This document shows, piece after piece, positions 1-11,959 of a stretch of DNA of 64,000 bases. Origin of the DNA: Mytilus californianus (Eukaryota > Mollusca > Bivalvia > Mytilida > Mytilidae); assembly GCF_021869535.1 (NCBI RefSeq), contig NW_026262648.1:1550001-1614000 (forward strand). The letters run 5' to 3'. Positions within the stretch are counted from its first letter, which is position 1, and each line of letters opens with the position of its first letter. The notes under the pieces were generated by a model. That model was not told the origin of the DNA, did no database searches, and saw only the letters and a list, made by a program, of their open reading frames with translations. The position numbers were made by a program, and so were the translations under genes.

Positions 1-690
1 CAAATATTCCTTTTTGGACTGGCCAAAACATACGTTGTACTGGTTCAAATAAAAGTTCTATGAGACTGGCATCATGAAGATGATTAACGTTTGATAACGA
101 GAGTCGGTTGACAGGTAAAATTTACTACAACATACTAGACAATTTTAATGTTCCAATCGTGAAGTTTCAATTTCAATTTCCAATATCAACATCACAGAAG
201 CACCTACATAAAGAGAATATATCTCCCAATTGATACGATAATTCAGGGCGTTTGTTCCAATCCTTATTTCCTTAATAGAGGTTTGCTGCTAATGGAGCTA
301 TTGAACCTGAGGTTCCAAATGGTCAAGTTAACGTTATTCCTTTAAATGTTTTACATACACCATCATGATTTTGTTGCCCTTTATAGAATAGTTCCGTCAA
401 AGATTCCAATGGATATGTTTCGGTTTTTGTGGTCTTAATCCTTTCATCCTTTTGTGATTATGATGTCACCGAATGCGATTAATCACCAAAGTTGTAACGG
501 TAATAAACAACACGAATGGTACAACTGGTGGAGCAGGAATGCCTAACATTCAGGAGGACATGAGTTCACCTCGTTTCGTGCTAACTCTTTAGTCTTCTGC
601 ATAGTGTTTTGTGGACTGTTGTTTGTCATTTTATCATTTGTTGTGAGGTCATGATGTTATTGGTTTTTCTCCCACTAAAGGCTTTTAATT
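1..690 (+). mobile_element. Decayed 3' end of an RT-type repeat (gene A last intron)
   Basis: Matches, in diverged form, the reverse complement of the RT element at 32396-33396, including a relic of its C-terminal coding end near 210-340 and its 3' tail to about 690. Positions 1-348 also match 63662-64000 nearly base for base. Confidence 0.6.
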
Positions 691-932
691 GTCACGATTC
701 TAAGTGTATTAACTCATGAAAAATACCAGGCTTATAATGTTCTACCACATACACGCATTTTGTCTTCATAAGACTTATTAATGGCACCCAAATCAAAACA
801 ATTGCAAGGCCGAAACTTGAAGTACATTGAAACCAATGAAAAGATTTAAACAGTTTTAAATTAGAAACGTACGATATCGGTCTTTTGGTTGCACGTAACA
901 ATACTGATAAGTATTCTATGTTACGAACTTAC

Positions 933-1136
933 CCATTGAAAAGGCAGAAAATCCTTCTTTTTTAACAAATTTGTCATTTTGTAAAAATCTTTCTGGTCGA
1001 AATACATCCGGTTCCTCCCATAAAGTTGGATCACGATGTACTGACATCAAGCTTGGAAAGATAACAGCATTTTTTGGAATTGTCATTCCATCGATTTCAA
1101 TGTCTTCAACTGCAAGGTGTGGTACAGCAAGGGGTA
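933..1136 (-). CDS. P450 gene A exon 7 (PERF exon)
   Basis: Acceptor ATTCCAG/TACCCC and donor ATGG/GTAAGT, 204 nt. It encodes PLAVPHLAVEDIEIDG, LMSVHRDP, FRPERF and ends in GFSAFSMG, immediately before the haem loop. One codon shorter than gene B exon 7. The next (last) exon is outside the window. Confidence 0.92.
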
Positions 1137-4100
1137 CTGGAATATAAGGAAATTTTTCTTATACTAAATATAATAAAGATGTGGAATATACGCAAATGAG
1201 ACAGCAACTCAACGACATTAAAAGAAATTTATGTATATTTGTGCATTTTTGTCGAATATTTGTGTTGCTTATAAACATATATCATTGCATACATTAAGAT
1301 AAAATACAAACCTCCCTTTGAATTTTATTAATTTGCCTTTAATGAGAATAAAATCAAAACTTAAATGACAAATTCAATGTGTTTTTAAATGTTCTGTCTC
1401 ATCTTTCTAAAACATGTCATGACTTGACTCCCCTAGACTGTATTTTATTAATTATTTTGTGCCGATCTCAAATTCTCTGAAATCAGCCGATTCTGCGTTA
1501 ATGCCTTAATATATAGTGGTGGCAGTAGAGTTTCCACTGGCCATGTTTGCAGTTTGCGAAAAAATAAAGTTTGTGGCGATTAAAATTCATCATTGGCATA
1601 AGAATTTGGCGAAAGATATATAACTATTTACTTTTTTCGTGTTTCTCTAACTTTTTCCATAATCAAACAATACTGAACTCGTTACGATTTTGATAGAAAA
1701 TCAATAATCAGCTGATTGCATTTTATAGCTATCGGCCACAATGGACTAATTATGAAAGTGTTTATTGTACTGTTTAATGGACTGGGTGGTTAAATTGCGT
1801 TACATGTCACCTTAAGGATTTATATACAACTTTGTTTGAAATAATTGTTTTACTTCACAATCGTTTTAGAGACGCACGTGTTTGATGCATAGACTTTTAG
1901 CGATGGTCCGGAATGAAAACTGTTGTTATGACGAAAAATTTTCAAAAGTAAGAAACAATCTCTGACTTGAAACTTCATCCTTTAACTTTGATAGAAATAA
2001 TTGTTTTGAAGTGGATACTTTACAATCGTTTTAGCAACGCACGTGTTTGAAGCACAGTTTTACGTCTCGACCTTTTGTTTTAACGAAAACTGTTGTTATG
2101 AAGAACAAGAGAAAAGTAAGAAAAATCTCTGACTTAGTCTTTATCCTTCAACTACACGGGAAGTATCCGATAAACTTATTGAAGATGAATCCCGTGTTCT
2201 CAGAAGTCAAAAATGATCTATGTTGCAATTTTACAGTATCTTTTAAAAAGTAAATGTTTGTTATATTTGTTGGGCACATATTCAACAAGATTTAGTGGCG
2301 TTTCAATTTACAACTGCCTTTATAATAGTCAATCGAAATATTCATATAACTTGAAACAATTCAACTTTCATTTACATTCAAAATTATTCCGTTTGGTCGA
2401 TATTGTACTTGTTTCATTTGCTATATCAAAATCAACAAAATATATCAAACATATAAAACTTTACATACAGCACATCGACGTGTCAAAACCTGGAGGAAGA
2501 TTCGTTTACATTCCATTTCAAAGTTGAGTATTACATACCTATAGTTGCTATTCTCTGTATTTCGTGTAATGTTGCCATTACATAAGGTAAATTATCCTTA
2601 TCTTTGACCACTGGTTCTCTATCTTCACCAATTATCTGAATTAAGAAAAACAACCATTTGAATTTGAAAAATGTCATGGAAGCAGGTTTTTTCCGCTCTA
2701 TTGTCAACCCCAATGGCAGCTATCGACAAAATAGGAATGTTCCTAAGAATATGCATTTAACCAGAAAAATATAAATTGATGGACAAACAAAACCACGGTA
2801 AAAAAAGAAGCAAAATGAAAAGACAAACTGTAGTTTACAAAAATGCTTAAATTTAAAAGATTGAGTAACCCCACCAAAAAACGTGGTAAATACATGTCAT
2901 GCGGAAGATGTTGCAGTTCCTGTTTCTGAACTGATATCTGTAGTGTTGCACATGTTGAAATTTGATGATAACGAACACAAAATCGGTGATTTTGAAATGA
3001 TATATGTGTATAAATAAGTAGTAAATAGTATATGACTTTGATAAAGGCGGAGAAACTTTTAACATTATGTCGAATTAAGAAATGAAGACTTGCAGATCAC
3101 ATTTTAGTTATGTGTAGGCTTTAACAAATTTCTTTTGTCTAATTACAATCCTCGTCTGTACAAATTTGTAGAAATGGTACGGCCACTTTTTGAGCCCCCT
3201 GAAGTCCAAATTACAAATAATTGTCCATTTTTTTTTTCAAATAACAGTACATCTTTCTGATGTTCACAAAAATATGCCATATAAATAATATTTCTCAGTC
3301 AGTTGTTGACTATATCTTATTTCACGAAACACTATTTGAAAAATAGAAAATGTTTTTGAAAATTGGGGCAATGATGATATGCTCTGACACTAACAAAGAC
3401 ATTGATAGTATCATTCAATTCATTCAGTAATAAAATTAACATCTTACAAGGGGGGTTTAACGACCTTGCATGATTACCCTTGAGGGTATCGGATGGTCGG
3501 TAAAAAAATTAGTTTACTAGTTACAGATCGTGTTAATACTTTTAAAAATACATAAGTTAAGCCCTTTTCAACTGATTTTTATAGTTTGTTCATATGTTGT
3601 ACTGTTACACCACTGTCCCAGGTTAGGGGTGGGTTGGGCGCCCGCTAACATGTTTAACTCCGCTACATTCTGTATGTGCCCGTCCGAAGTCAGGAGCTTT
3701 CCAAAATTTATCTTAATTATGTATTTATATTACATTTTACGGTTAAAATGATTTCAAAACGTACAATTGTTTGAACCTCTGCTCAGATTGTTCTTAAAAT
3801 TCCAAATTTCCCCCTATATACTTGTTTTTTCTCGGTCCTCAAAATTATTGAACGAATGCCCCGGTCAAACAATATATGTTAGTTTTCGGAAATTTCTGCA
3901 GACCATTTTTTTCACAGCTGTGTCTTTAAAGCTGCTTCATATATTAAGTTAAGAAGCGTCCGAAAAAATCAATTATCGAAATATCGGGGACACACTTGTC
4001 AATATTATGCATAATCAATAGCCGAGCAATACATGCTTCAAAGTGCCATTCTTTATTTATGTGTTTTTCAGTAATGCGAATGCTTATATCCTTAATTATA

Positions 4101-7100
4101 GGTACAAGTATATAACAATACCATCTTTGACCTCTTCAAATTAACTCCCTTTTTATACTGTTTCAAAGTTTCAAAATATAATACCTCCAAAATTTCATCT
4201 TTGCACTTTTTCTGCACATCGGGGTATTTTATCATGTAAAGCATGCTCCATTTTAATGTAACAGATGTTGTATCGGTGCCAGCTAAATACAGATCAGCTA
4301 TAGTGAGAAACAGGTGGTTCTCTGAAACGAAAAAAAATGTATTTGAATAGTACAATACCTTCTAATGATAAAAGGTGCTTTACAAATAAAGCATTGTTTC
4401 AGGAAACTGATTAAAACAGCCATCTAAATTAGCGGTGTTCTTCAAAATACAATCATTAGTTTAACCAATTTTTCTGATGTTGTAAATTATTTTAAATATA
4501 TCTAGAGGTTAAGCTGCAATATATATATAAATGAAACTTCAACAGAAATCTTCTTTTTTACTATCGTTGCAGATATAGATGCACAAAGACGCTTAAAGAA
4601 TAGCCAAATTCATCCAAATTCAACTTTGCATAAGGGGCCTTAGTTTCTTATTATTTTCTTAGTTTATTATCGGAAAATTTCATAAAAGAATGTGATAAAC
4701 AATTTCAGTACCAAACCAACGATAATTGAGCTATAAATACACTCAGATACAAACAATCTACCGGCAGCGGTATCGACTCATTGCTAGAAAATGAAACTTA
4801 TCTTTATAGATTTGGTGTGATATGACTTGGGATGTATAGATATACATGTACCAAAATAAACACTGTATACAGCTACAAGGACTTGATAATAATGTGTACA
4901 AAAATTATGTTGTCCTGAAAGGTAACGACAAAATAAATTAATGCGTTAAGAACCTGTTATTTGTATATGGATTTATTGAAACATAGAAACAAATACAAAC
5001 TAACCTGATATTTTGGTGTTAGACTTGCCTTCCTGTTGAAGGTAAAGATCCAAAAAGTGTCGAACATTGTTTGGATCAAACGATCGTCGTTCGTTGTCTA
5101 TTCTGGAACGAATGTACTCTTGAATTTCCATCCGATTCTTTACAATCGTTTTTATCTGTAAGAAATGACAAAAGATATATATTAAACGAATATAGTTTAA
5201 TTAGTTTAGTTAGAAATGAGTAATGAATATCAATCGCTTTTCATATAACAGGATTCATTAGAGCATACATCTTTTCATATTCATATATGACTATGTTTTC
5301 CCGTGTTTAAAATAAAGCTGTTTTCCTTGGTTTAAAATAAAGCATCTCATAATTGACAGATAAAATTGACGGAAATAATTGCGATGCTTTGAAAAGTATT
5401 CATCGTAAAACGACAGTTAAATTGATTGATTGTTTACCTAAAAGAGAGGCTAAAGATGCCACAGGGATAATCAAACTCATAAGTCGAAAACGAACTGACA
5501 ATTCGATGGCATAAAATAAAAAAAAAACAACCAAAAGATTAACAACAGTATACAAAACACAAAATAGAAAACTTAAGACTGAGCAACACGAACCCCACCA
5601 AAACTCGGGAGTGATCTTAGGTACTCCTGCTTACTGGTGTAGTGCTAATTACTAGATAGTTCTATATATATGAAACTTGTGTTAATATTATAGCATTACT
5701 AACAAGAAAATCAGAAAAGGATTTTCCGGTTTATTACTAATACCAAGAAAGGTTTTATTTAAATATTTGATATTTGCAATATGATTCCTATCTTGTTGTG
5801 GCAACTACTAACACTTATATTGTAAGGTAGACCCTGAATTAATAAAACGTTTTTTTTTTGTCTGCAGATTGTTGTTATTCTCTTGAGTAATCTTTTACGA
5901 GAAACAACAGTAGCAATAATTGTTGGAAAGCAGAGGATTTATAAACACATAGAGACCTACGAACATATAAAAAGGAGCCTAAACGTATGGTCAAACCAAT
6001 AGAAGGTCCATCTTGTTTGACACAGATGTGATCCTGGTTTTTGATAAAAAAAAATCACGAAATTGATCAGCGTAAAACTAAGTCAACCAAAGACATTATA
6101 TATGCTGAAACATTGACTGCTGATTGGGCAGATGTTTCCCACGTGACTAACTTTTCACCCCGATGCATGGATATAGTGATATAAAGACACAAGAGTGCAC
6201 ACGCTGAAATGTCTCGCCTTCTTTACTAACCATTGATATTATGTTGATAGTCCTAAATGAAAGCTTTACTACAATTATTACATAAACTTAACATGATCCA
6301 AGAAAATGAAGTCAAGGTCATATAAACCAAACGAGAAATACATGTACACCTTACAATCATTCAATACACTAAATATAGTTGACCTATTGCTTATAGTTTC
6401 TAAGAAACAGACTTAACCAAGAAACTAAACATTGACCAATGAATCGTGAACATGAGGTCAAGGTCAGATGACACCTGCCAGTTGGACATGTACACCATAC
6501 ACCAAATATACTAGACCTATTACTTATAGTATCTGAGATATGGGCTTGACCACCAAAACTTAACCTTGTTCACTGATCCATGAAATGAGGTCGAGGTCAA
6601 GTGAAAACTGTCTGACGGGCATGAGGACCTTGATAGGTACGCACATACCAAATATAGTTATCCTATTACTCATAATAAGAGAGAACTTAACATTACAAAA
6701 AATCACCATTTTTTTTTCAAGTAGTCACTGAACCATTAAAATGAGGTCAAGGACAATGGACATGTGACAGACGGAAATTTCGTAACATAAGGCATCTAAA
6801 TACAAAGTATGAATCATCCAGGTCTTCCACCTTCTAAAATATAAAGCTTTTAAGAAGTGAGCTAACGCCGCCGCCGGATCACTATCCCTATGTCGAGCTT
6901 TCTGCGACAAAAGTCGCAGGCTCGACAAAAATGAAAAGGTACAAGAAAAATTTAATGAACCGTAAGTATATATCTATCAGACGTAATAATAATAAAACTT
7001 TGCATTTACTGCTTTCTTTGATTATCTTAATATGGACCGGTAACAGCCAACAGTTGAGAGAGCCAAAGGAACCTGCAATTTTTTGGTCCGGCTCGCAAAA

Positions 7101-10100
7101 TCTGCCTTGCATTATGGTAACGTCACTGTTCATTGAAGTTAATATTGGTCCAGACGGCATTTACGAGGACGTTGAAAATGAAAAACGTTTAATAAAGTTG
7201 AGTCCGAAGCGCTTTTCTAGATATACCGTCATCAAAAACGCTCCATTCCGAAACATGGAGAGCTAAATACATACTTAGGTACTTGAAGAGCTATATGACC
7301 AAAAGGGATATATATGACTGCATAATGTAACTAACGAAGACGAAAGCTGGATTTATCATTTGGTCCATAGAGCCAAATAAATCTTATAACACCTTATCTG
7401 ATGCATCTAAGTTGTGTAGACATACTCTGTCAGTAATAATAATATACCTTACAAGTTATATTCAATAGTTGTCTTACCTTACTAAATGGATTTAGAAAAG
7501 CAGGTAAAGGTATCATAGTTTCCGCTGCCGCATTAGTTTTGAATAAATATTCTATATTTCCAAGTAGACGGTTAAAAACTGGATCATTAAAGTCAAATCT
7601 GCAACGAGAAATTAGTAATTTGTTTTTGTATAGGATAACAGAAGGGGGAAATATCAGAAATACAATATCTGCGAAATTATTCAAGTAAAACCAAGTGAAG
7701 ATTCACTTACATGTACACCGTTCCTTGTACATCTAACTTACTAGAAACTTGCACCTATCAAAAGATGACGTAGAGAAATAATCCGTCGTACGTGCACTTT
7801 CTTTTGCCAACCCAAGTCTTTTTTTTTTGCATCAATTAAGGTAATATTCCTCGTTGTAAATCAGACAAATCTAAAATTCTACCTATGTTAAAGGTTAGTC
7901 TTTTGCAATAATCTATACCTATACCATACCTATTGCAACTTTGGTTTTCAAATACTAACACGGACATCATTATTGGCGGTATCAAGTCTAAATCTCTGAG
8001 GTCGAATTCTCCTGATTGTGCCTGTATTTTATCTAGAACCGTTATGCATTCCATATATTGGCTCTTTCAATTTTTTTCTTTTTATGAAACTGAAGTATTT
8101 TTTCTATAATGTAAACAGGTATTTTGTACCTACATTTTAAAACTAGACGACCCGAGGAGAAAGTATATTTTACCTGACATTTTTGCATTACATCGATACA
8201 ATCACACTGCAACTAATCATTTTTGATGTACAGAGATTTTGAATATCCATTATAGGTTTCAAAACAATAAGCAAAATTGGGTAAAATTGTGATTTAGAGT
8301 CAACAACTTTCGTGAAAAAAATTTAAAAAAAACACGTTATAAATGTCATGCATCCGACGCGCTTTTCTGAATTTACCTTCATTAGGAAAGTTCAAAGCCG
8401 AATATTTGAAAGCCAAGGATGATAATAACCGAAACAAATCATATCAAATCAAAGGAGTTGACTGACGATTTCCATTATATAGGTATATAACAAGGAGTTG
8501 ACTGACGATTTCGGACATGGTGACTTATATATATATGTATTGTATAGATCTTGTGTCTTTATCCTTTTTGTTGATTAAAGTTTACCGGTTTAAAGTTTTC
8601 CTCTATTTGCTTCATTATTTGCTAAAATTGCAAAAAGGATAATAATCGTAATTGAAGAGCAATAATTCATTTAAGAACTATAATTTTACTATAATTTTAT
8701 TGCCATATTAATCATAAGATTTGTGACAGTCACATACATAAATATAACATATTAGCATTATATGAATGAAAACATTCCCCATTTCCATTCTCAATTTTAT
8801 ACACACAAATACAAAAACAAAACCATAGAAAAACATATCCCATAAAACATATACAAGTAAAAAGCAAAACAATCCATTTATATATTAATATAAATAAATA
8901 AATAAGTCCCCTGTCCTCAGTTCTAATGCCTGTTTAAAAAAGGACCCTAAGCCTTCTACTTCTTTTGATGTTGATGGGCAAAAAAGATATTTAACTTTCT
9001 CATTTTCTTGCCAGGACATAAAATCTGGCATATGTTTAACTACATTTCCTAAAAATTTATCTCTTAGTTTAGAACACGACTGACGATTTCGGTCATTTTG
9101 AAATAATAGCATATCTTATTTTTATTGTGTTTACAAGTTCCCACCGAAAAAAAAACAAAAAATTGGTAAAACCCGTCATTAAAAGGCAATACCTTGAGAC
9201 TTAAAATTTCTGCCATGTTGACTTATTTGTAGATCTTGCTTTGCCGGCCATTTTTGTTTTTTGCTTCTCTCTTTAGTTGCTTTTAAATAGTATAGACCAA
9301 AACGATAGTAATTGGTATCAATCTTCAAGTACGAACAATAACTTCCATTAGGAATTATTAATGATATCGGACATGTTGGTTTAATAGTAGATATTGGTCG
9401 CTTATCATGATTGCTTTTTACAAGTACTTTCTGTCCATTCAAGTTTTCAAGATTATTGCCATTTTTTTTAATTGGGTTAAAATCGTCATTTAAGAGCAAT
9501 AATTCCTATCAGGAGTCATCTGATGATCTCAGCCATGTTGACTTAATTGTAGAAATTGTCAAGTTATATATTTTTGCTTTAAAGTTCCTCTCTATCTATT
9601 ATATATTTTTAAACAAAATAGTAAATTACGCAAACATTGATAAACATCGTTAAAGCCAGTTCAGGACAATAACTCCTATAAGGTGTCATCTGGCGATTTT
9701 GGCAATGTGATTTAATTGTAAATCTTAACTTGCTGACCATTTTTGATATTCAAAGTTTCTATCAAACTGAATGCATGATCTTCAATTCGATCAGAAGACA
9801 TCAAATGATTTCCCCAAAACAGCTCGGACTATATATGATTAAAGTTGCACACAGAGAACCGAATGACATTTTATTTATACGTACCTTGATCCAAAAATTA
9901 TACTTGATATTATATTCGACGTTGCCTTTGAAAAGACTTTGCTGACATCAAAAGGTTTTTTATTTTGCTTTGCAAACAGTTCTACTAGAAATCGTGCCTC
10001 TTCCTGTATTTTTTCTTCTAATGATTTTTTACCAACACCAAAGTCTTTGAGGGCGACCATAGTGAATCTTCGTAGGTCCACCCATTCCTGTCCATTACTC

Positions 10101-11485
10101 ATGGCAACTCCTGTTAAAAAAGCTTAATTTAGGTTCAATATTTATAATAATAAGAATTGTAGGTTTTGCTATTATCTGCAGGTCAAAAGCTAGTGTGTGT
10201 AGAACTAGTTCTGAATAGATATAAGAAGATGTGGTATGAGTGCCAATGAGACAACCCTCCATCCAAGTCAAAATTTATAAAAGTAAACCATTATGAAGTC
10301 TGATTTAAATTATAAGCATGGCGTAAAAAGTGAGCTATTCAGTCGTGTGAATTTCCAAATGAAATTTCTTTCACAACATTAAAAACTGATGTTTTACTTA
10401 TCTATTACCCCTAGTTACTTATAACTAATAACATAATATGATAACTGTTTTATTATTATATTTATTATATTTATTTGTTTTTATTCTCAACTTATTTAGA
10501 ATCAGTACTATTTAAAGCGTTTCATATTGTAATGACAACCTACTATAATAATCTGCACTTTGGCCTCTAGATGTCTGTTGATAATCATTGTCGTTGGGTA
10601 GCTGTCTGATTATGTTTACAGAACTTTTCCTTGTGCGTTATATAAAATGTTGATATTTAACGGTAATATATTGATCTTTTAGCAAGGTGTGCGATTTCTT
10701 TTTTGTTGCCTGTTGACAACATCACGAAGATTTAAGATATGTGTGATCTATGTTTTGATTTTTAGGAATTTCCGTTAGTACAGAAAGACATTTCAGTAAG
10801 TTTAAGGTTTCTCGCGACAATAACATAAAGACTTCATAATAATCGCGAGAATATTTTAGACTTCATATTAAGGTCATTTATATGTTTCGGTGTTTGGTGT
10901 GGCGTCCATTTCGCTGAACTGATATACCTTGTTGTTTTGGTACCAGCTGAAGTTTGCCTCCGGGTTCGGGATTTCGCTGCGTTCAACACCCGTTGGTGGC
11001 CTTTGTCTGCTTTCTGCTCTTAGGTCGGGTTGTTGTCTCTTTGACATATTTCCCGTTTTCATTCTCAATTGTATTTCATGTTATTAATATTCATTCTTAC
11101 CTGCTTCTTTTGGAAAAAGTTTCTTTGCAACAGCTGCATTGGTTGGTCGGAACTTTGTCTTATCAGCATTTAGGACCAACACTTTATGAATCTTAGTGTA
11201 TCCGAACACAAGAACCTGTGTAGAGTTTCTAAATCGGAGACACACTAAATCTCCGTATTTCTTCTGAAGTTTTAAAAATTGTTCACTTCTGTTCCGAGAA
11301 CTTTTGTTTTGAAAGAAAGAAGCTGCCATTGCAGGTAAATTGCCGACAATCGGCCACGGAGTAGGTCCTGGAATGTTATAATGAGCGCGGGTCACATTGT
11401 TCCACAGAATGTAAGCTACGAAAAGTGCAATCAAAAATGTTAAAATAACAAATATATCAACGGATTGTAAAATGTGACCAATCAT
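933..11485 (-). CDS. Cytochrome P450 gene A (CYP2 clan), exons 1-7 of 8
   Basis: Microsomal haem-thiolate monooxygenase gene, inserting one oxygen atom into a lipophilic substrate using electrons from NADPH-P450 reductase. The substrate cannot be told from sequence. Exons (minus strand) are 11101-11485, 9885-10110, 7478-7598, 5005-5155, 4185-4321, 2539-2635 and 933-1136. All introns are GT-AG and phases join in frame, giving 1321 nt. Visible features are an N-terminal hydrophobic anchor, the hinge PGPTPWPIVGNLP, I-helix AGTDTT (about residues 308-313), ExxR as E365-R368 and PERF at 420-423. The haem-Cys exon is absent because it lies left of position 1; by analogy with gene B it would complete about 500 residues. 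The start ATG at 11485 matches gene B's MIG start. The reading frame is undamaged in this window, so the gene is probably functional. The CYP2-clan call is firm; subfamily is not. Confidence 0.9.
1137..1837. other. Gene A intron 6, no feature seen
   Basis: AT-rich intron sequence. I see no coding exon, inverted repeat or recognised element here. Confidence 0.4.
1838..2155. repeat. Two-copy tandem duplication, ~156-163 bp
   Basis: GAAATAATTGTTTT, ACAATCGTTTTAG, ACGCACGTGTTTGA and AAAACTGTTGTTATGA occur in the same order in two adjacent blocks (1838-1993 and 1994-2155). Intronic, gene A intron 6. Confidence 0.65.
2539..2635 (-). CDS. P450 gene A exon 6 (K-helix ExxR)
   Basis: Acceptor AATTCAG/ATAATTGG and donor CTATAG/GTATGT, 97 nt. 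It encodes IGEDREPVVKDKDNLPYV, then the K-helix HEIQR (E365-R368). This exon is single-copy here; in gene B the equivalent 3' part has expanded into a minisatellite. Confidence 0.92.
2636..3560. other. Gene A intron 5, nothing recognised
   Basis: AT-rich; several short chance frames only. No domain, hairpin or dispersed-repeat match seen. Confidence 0.4.
3561..3705 (+). mobile_element. Retroelement 3'-UTR fragment (same family as 14800-15780)
   Basis: Shares CAACTGATTTTTATAGTTTG, ACTGTTACACCACTGTCCCA and AACATGTTTAAC with the longer element at 14800-15780, same orientation. A 5'- and 3'-truncated fragment. Confidence 0.6.
4185..4321 (-). CDS. P450 gene A exon 5 (I-helix)
   Basis: Acceptor GTTTCAG/AGAACC and donor TTGGAG/GTATTA, 137 nt. 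It carries the I-helix oxygen-activation motif in ADLYLAGTDTTS and the following KYPDVQKKC segment. Length and phase equal gene B exon 5. Confidence 0.92.
5005..5155 (-). CDS. P450 gene A exon 4
   Basis: Acceptor CTTACAG/ATAAAA and donor ATCAG/GTTAGT. 151 nt encoding IKTIVKNRMEIQEYI through FLDLYLQQEGKSNTKIS, the helix G-H region. It has no ATG at its start and was found by homology to gene B exon 4 and by its splice sites. Confidence 0.88.
5440..5645 (+). mobile_element. Dispersed RT-repeat 3' tail fragment
   Basis: Matches the 3' tail of the RT element at 32396-32580 (AACTCATAAGTCGAAAAC, ACACGAACCCCACCAAAAAC-like landmarks). Only the tail is present. Confidence 0.55.
6120..6930 (+). repeat. 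Bivalve tandem dispersed element with repeated AGGTCAAGGTCA
   Basis: Four degenerate subunits about 140-150 bp apart, each with a TGAGGTCAAGGTCA-like core (near 6313, 6450, 6592, 6743). The element ends in GCCGCCGCCGGATCACTATC and a hairpin (GAGCTTTCTGCGACAAAAG / GTCGCAGGCTC). I recognise this as a common molluscan interspersed element. An inverted copy lies at 19083-19530. Confidence 0.6.
7150..7400 (+). repeat. Short dispersed sequence, also near 8348-8420
   Basis: GCGCTTTTCTAGATATACC here and GCGCTTTTCTGAATTTACC near 8358 share flanking sequence, so this is a low-copy or dispersed repeat. The frame of about 110 codons over 6931-7266 has no recognisable domain and I do not call it a gene. 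Confidence 0.35.
7478..7598 (-). CDS. P450 gene A exon 3
   Basis: Acceptor TTGCAG/ATTTGAC completes the split Arg codon of GSRFDF. The donor is AGTAAG/GTAAGA. 121 nt, phase 0 at its end, covering the E-F helix region (RFDFNDPVF to NPFSK). Gene B's exon is two codons longer. Confidence 0.88.
8270..9780. repeat. Degenerate ~180-200 bp dispersed/tandem repeats
   Basis: Recurring phrases of the type GAGTTGACTGACGATTTC, ATCTGATGATCTCAGCCATG, CATCTGGCGATTTTGG, and TTAATTGTAAATCTT mark several diverged units across this interval. Interrupted near 8760-9090 by other repeat fragments. Confidence 0.45.
8885..9095 (-). mobile_element. Possible LINE C-terminal fragment
   Basis: A minus-strand frame reads SKLRDKFLGNVVKHMPDF, then WQENEKVKYLFCPS, a pattern seen at the C-terminal ends of some non-LTR element proteins. 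It interrupts the surrounding repeats. Weak support. Confidence 0.3.
9885..10110 (-). CDS. P450 gene A exon 2
   Basis: Acceptor TTAACAG/GAGTTG and donor TCAAG/GTACGT. It encodes the helix C-D region with W-x-x-x-R in GQEWVDLRRF, where the Arg normally contacts a haem propionate, followed by TMVALKDFGVGKK. Length is 226 nt, identical to gene B exon 2. Confidence 0.92.
10225..10310 (-). mobile_element. Retroelement 3'-end fragment
   Basis: AGATGTGGTATGAGTGCCAA TGAGACAAC is the reverse complement of the terminal sequence of the element ending at 15780; only the last ~80 bp are present. Confidence 0.5.
10865..11078 (+). mobile_element. Bivalve ~500-bp dispersed repeat, 3' part
   Basis: Matches the nearly complete copy at 46955-47440: GGCGTCCATTTCGCTGAACT, CAGCTGAAGTTTGCCTCCGG, GGTCGGGTTGTTGTCTCTTT, ending CATTCTCAATTGT. 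Other fragments are at 30430-30740, 55225-55330 and 59705-59765. It ends about 20 bp from the gene A exon 1 donor. Confidence 0.7.
11101..11485 (-). CDS. P450 gene A exon 1
   Basis: Starts at ATG 11485-11483 and ends in GCAG/GTAAG at 11101/11100, phase 1. It encodes the signal anchor (about residues 8-32), the proline-rich hinge PGPTPWPIVGNLP and the first beta strands with KKYGDLVCLRF. At 385 nt it is 18 nt longer than exon 1 of gene B and pseudogene C (367 nt each); the extra residues fall just after the hinge. Confidence 0.92.
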
Positions 11486-11585
11486 TGCAAAAATTAACGA
11501 TTAAATAGTGTACCTGGTATACTATTATTATTCCACTATCCTCAGAATGTCGGGTTATTTAAGTACAAATTATCCTATCAAGCTG

Positions 11586-11593
11586 AGCTTATA
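11586..11593 (-). promoter_or_regulatory. TATA-like box upstream of gene A
   Basis: GTATAAGC on the minus strand about 100 bp upstream of the gene A ATG, a plausible TATA element. Transcription start is not determinable here. Medium-low support from position only. Confidence 0.35.
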
Positions 11594-11830
11594 CATTTGG
11601 TAATACTAGGTTTGAAAACCTGTGCACAGAACACATCGGTTTATATCAACTAACCTAAGATGTGTCTGTACATTTGTGTTTTATATGTATTAAAAGTCGT
11701 CCTACATTTTGAACTTGTATTGTTGCGTTATATGTATTTAACATATTATCTAGGACGTTCTACGTTTTAAACTCTGCCAGTTTGGTCATTTAAATTATTA
11801 AAGGAAGTTCCTCCGGCTATAGCTATTAGT
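11590..11830 (-). repeat. Gene A upstream block, paralogous to 59770-59990
   Basis: The region immediately upstream of gene A (landmarks GGTTTATATCAACTAAC, TCGTCCTACATTTTGAAC, ACGTTCTACGTTTTAAACTC) recurs in the same orientation at 59770-59990. It is a duplicated upstream or promoter block of the P450 family, not a coding sequence. Confidence 0.7.
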
Positions 11831-11959
11831 ATTATCATTCTCTTACATATACTAAGTATATGTAAATTTTGTGACGACTATTAAACCTAACGTTACACCC
11901 CAGTTCTATTGTTATACTTCATAGTTTCTATTTCTGAAACAAGTGTAAATTGAATAGAT

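Noticed and set aside
2213..2527. 104-codon plus-strand frame
   Set aside because: AT-rich chance frame overlapping the tail of a tandem duplication inside a gene A intron; no domain and low-complexity composition.
6931..7266. 111-codon plus-strand frame with a hydrophobic stretch
   Set aside because: No recognisable domain, overlaps dispersed-repeat sequence and is in a gene A intron on the opposite strand.
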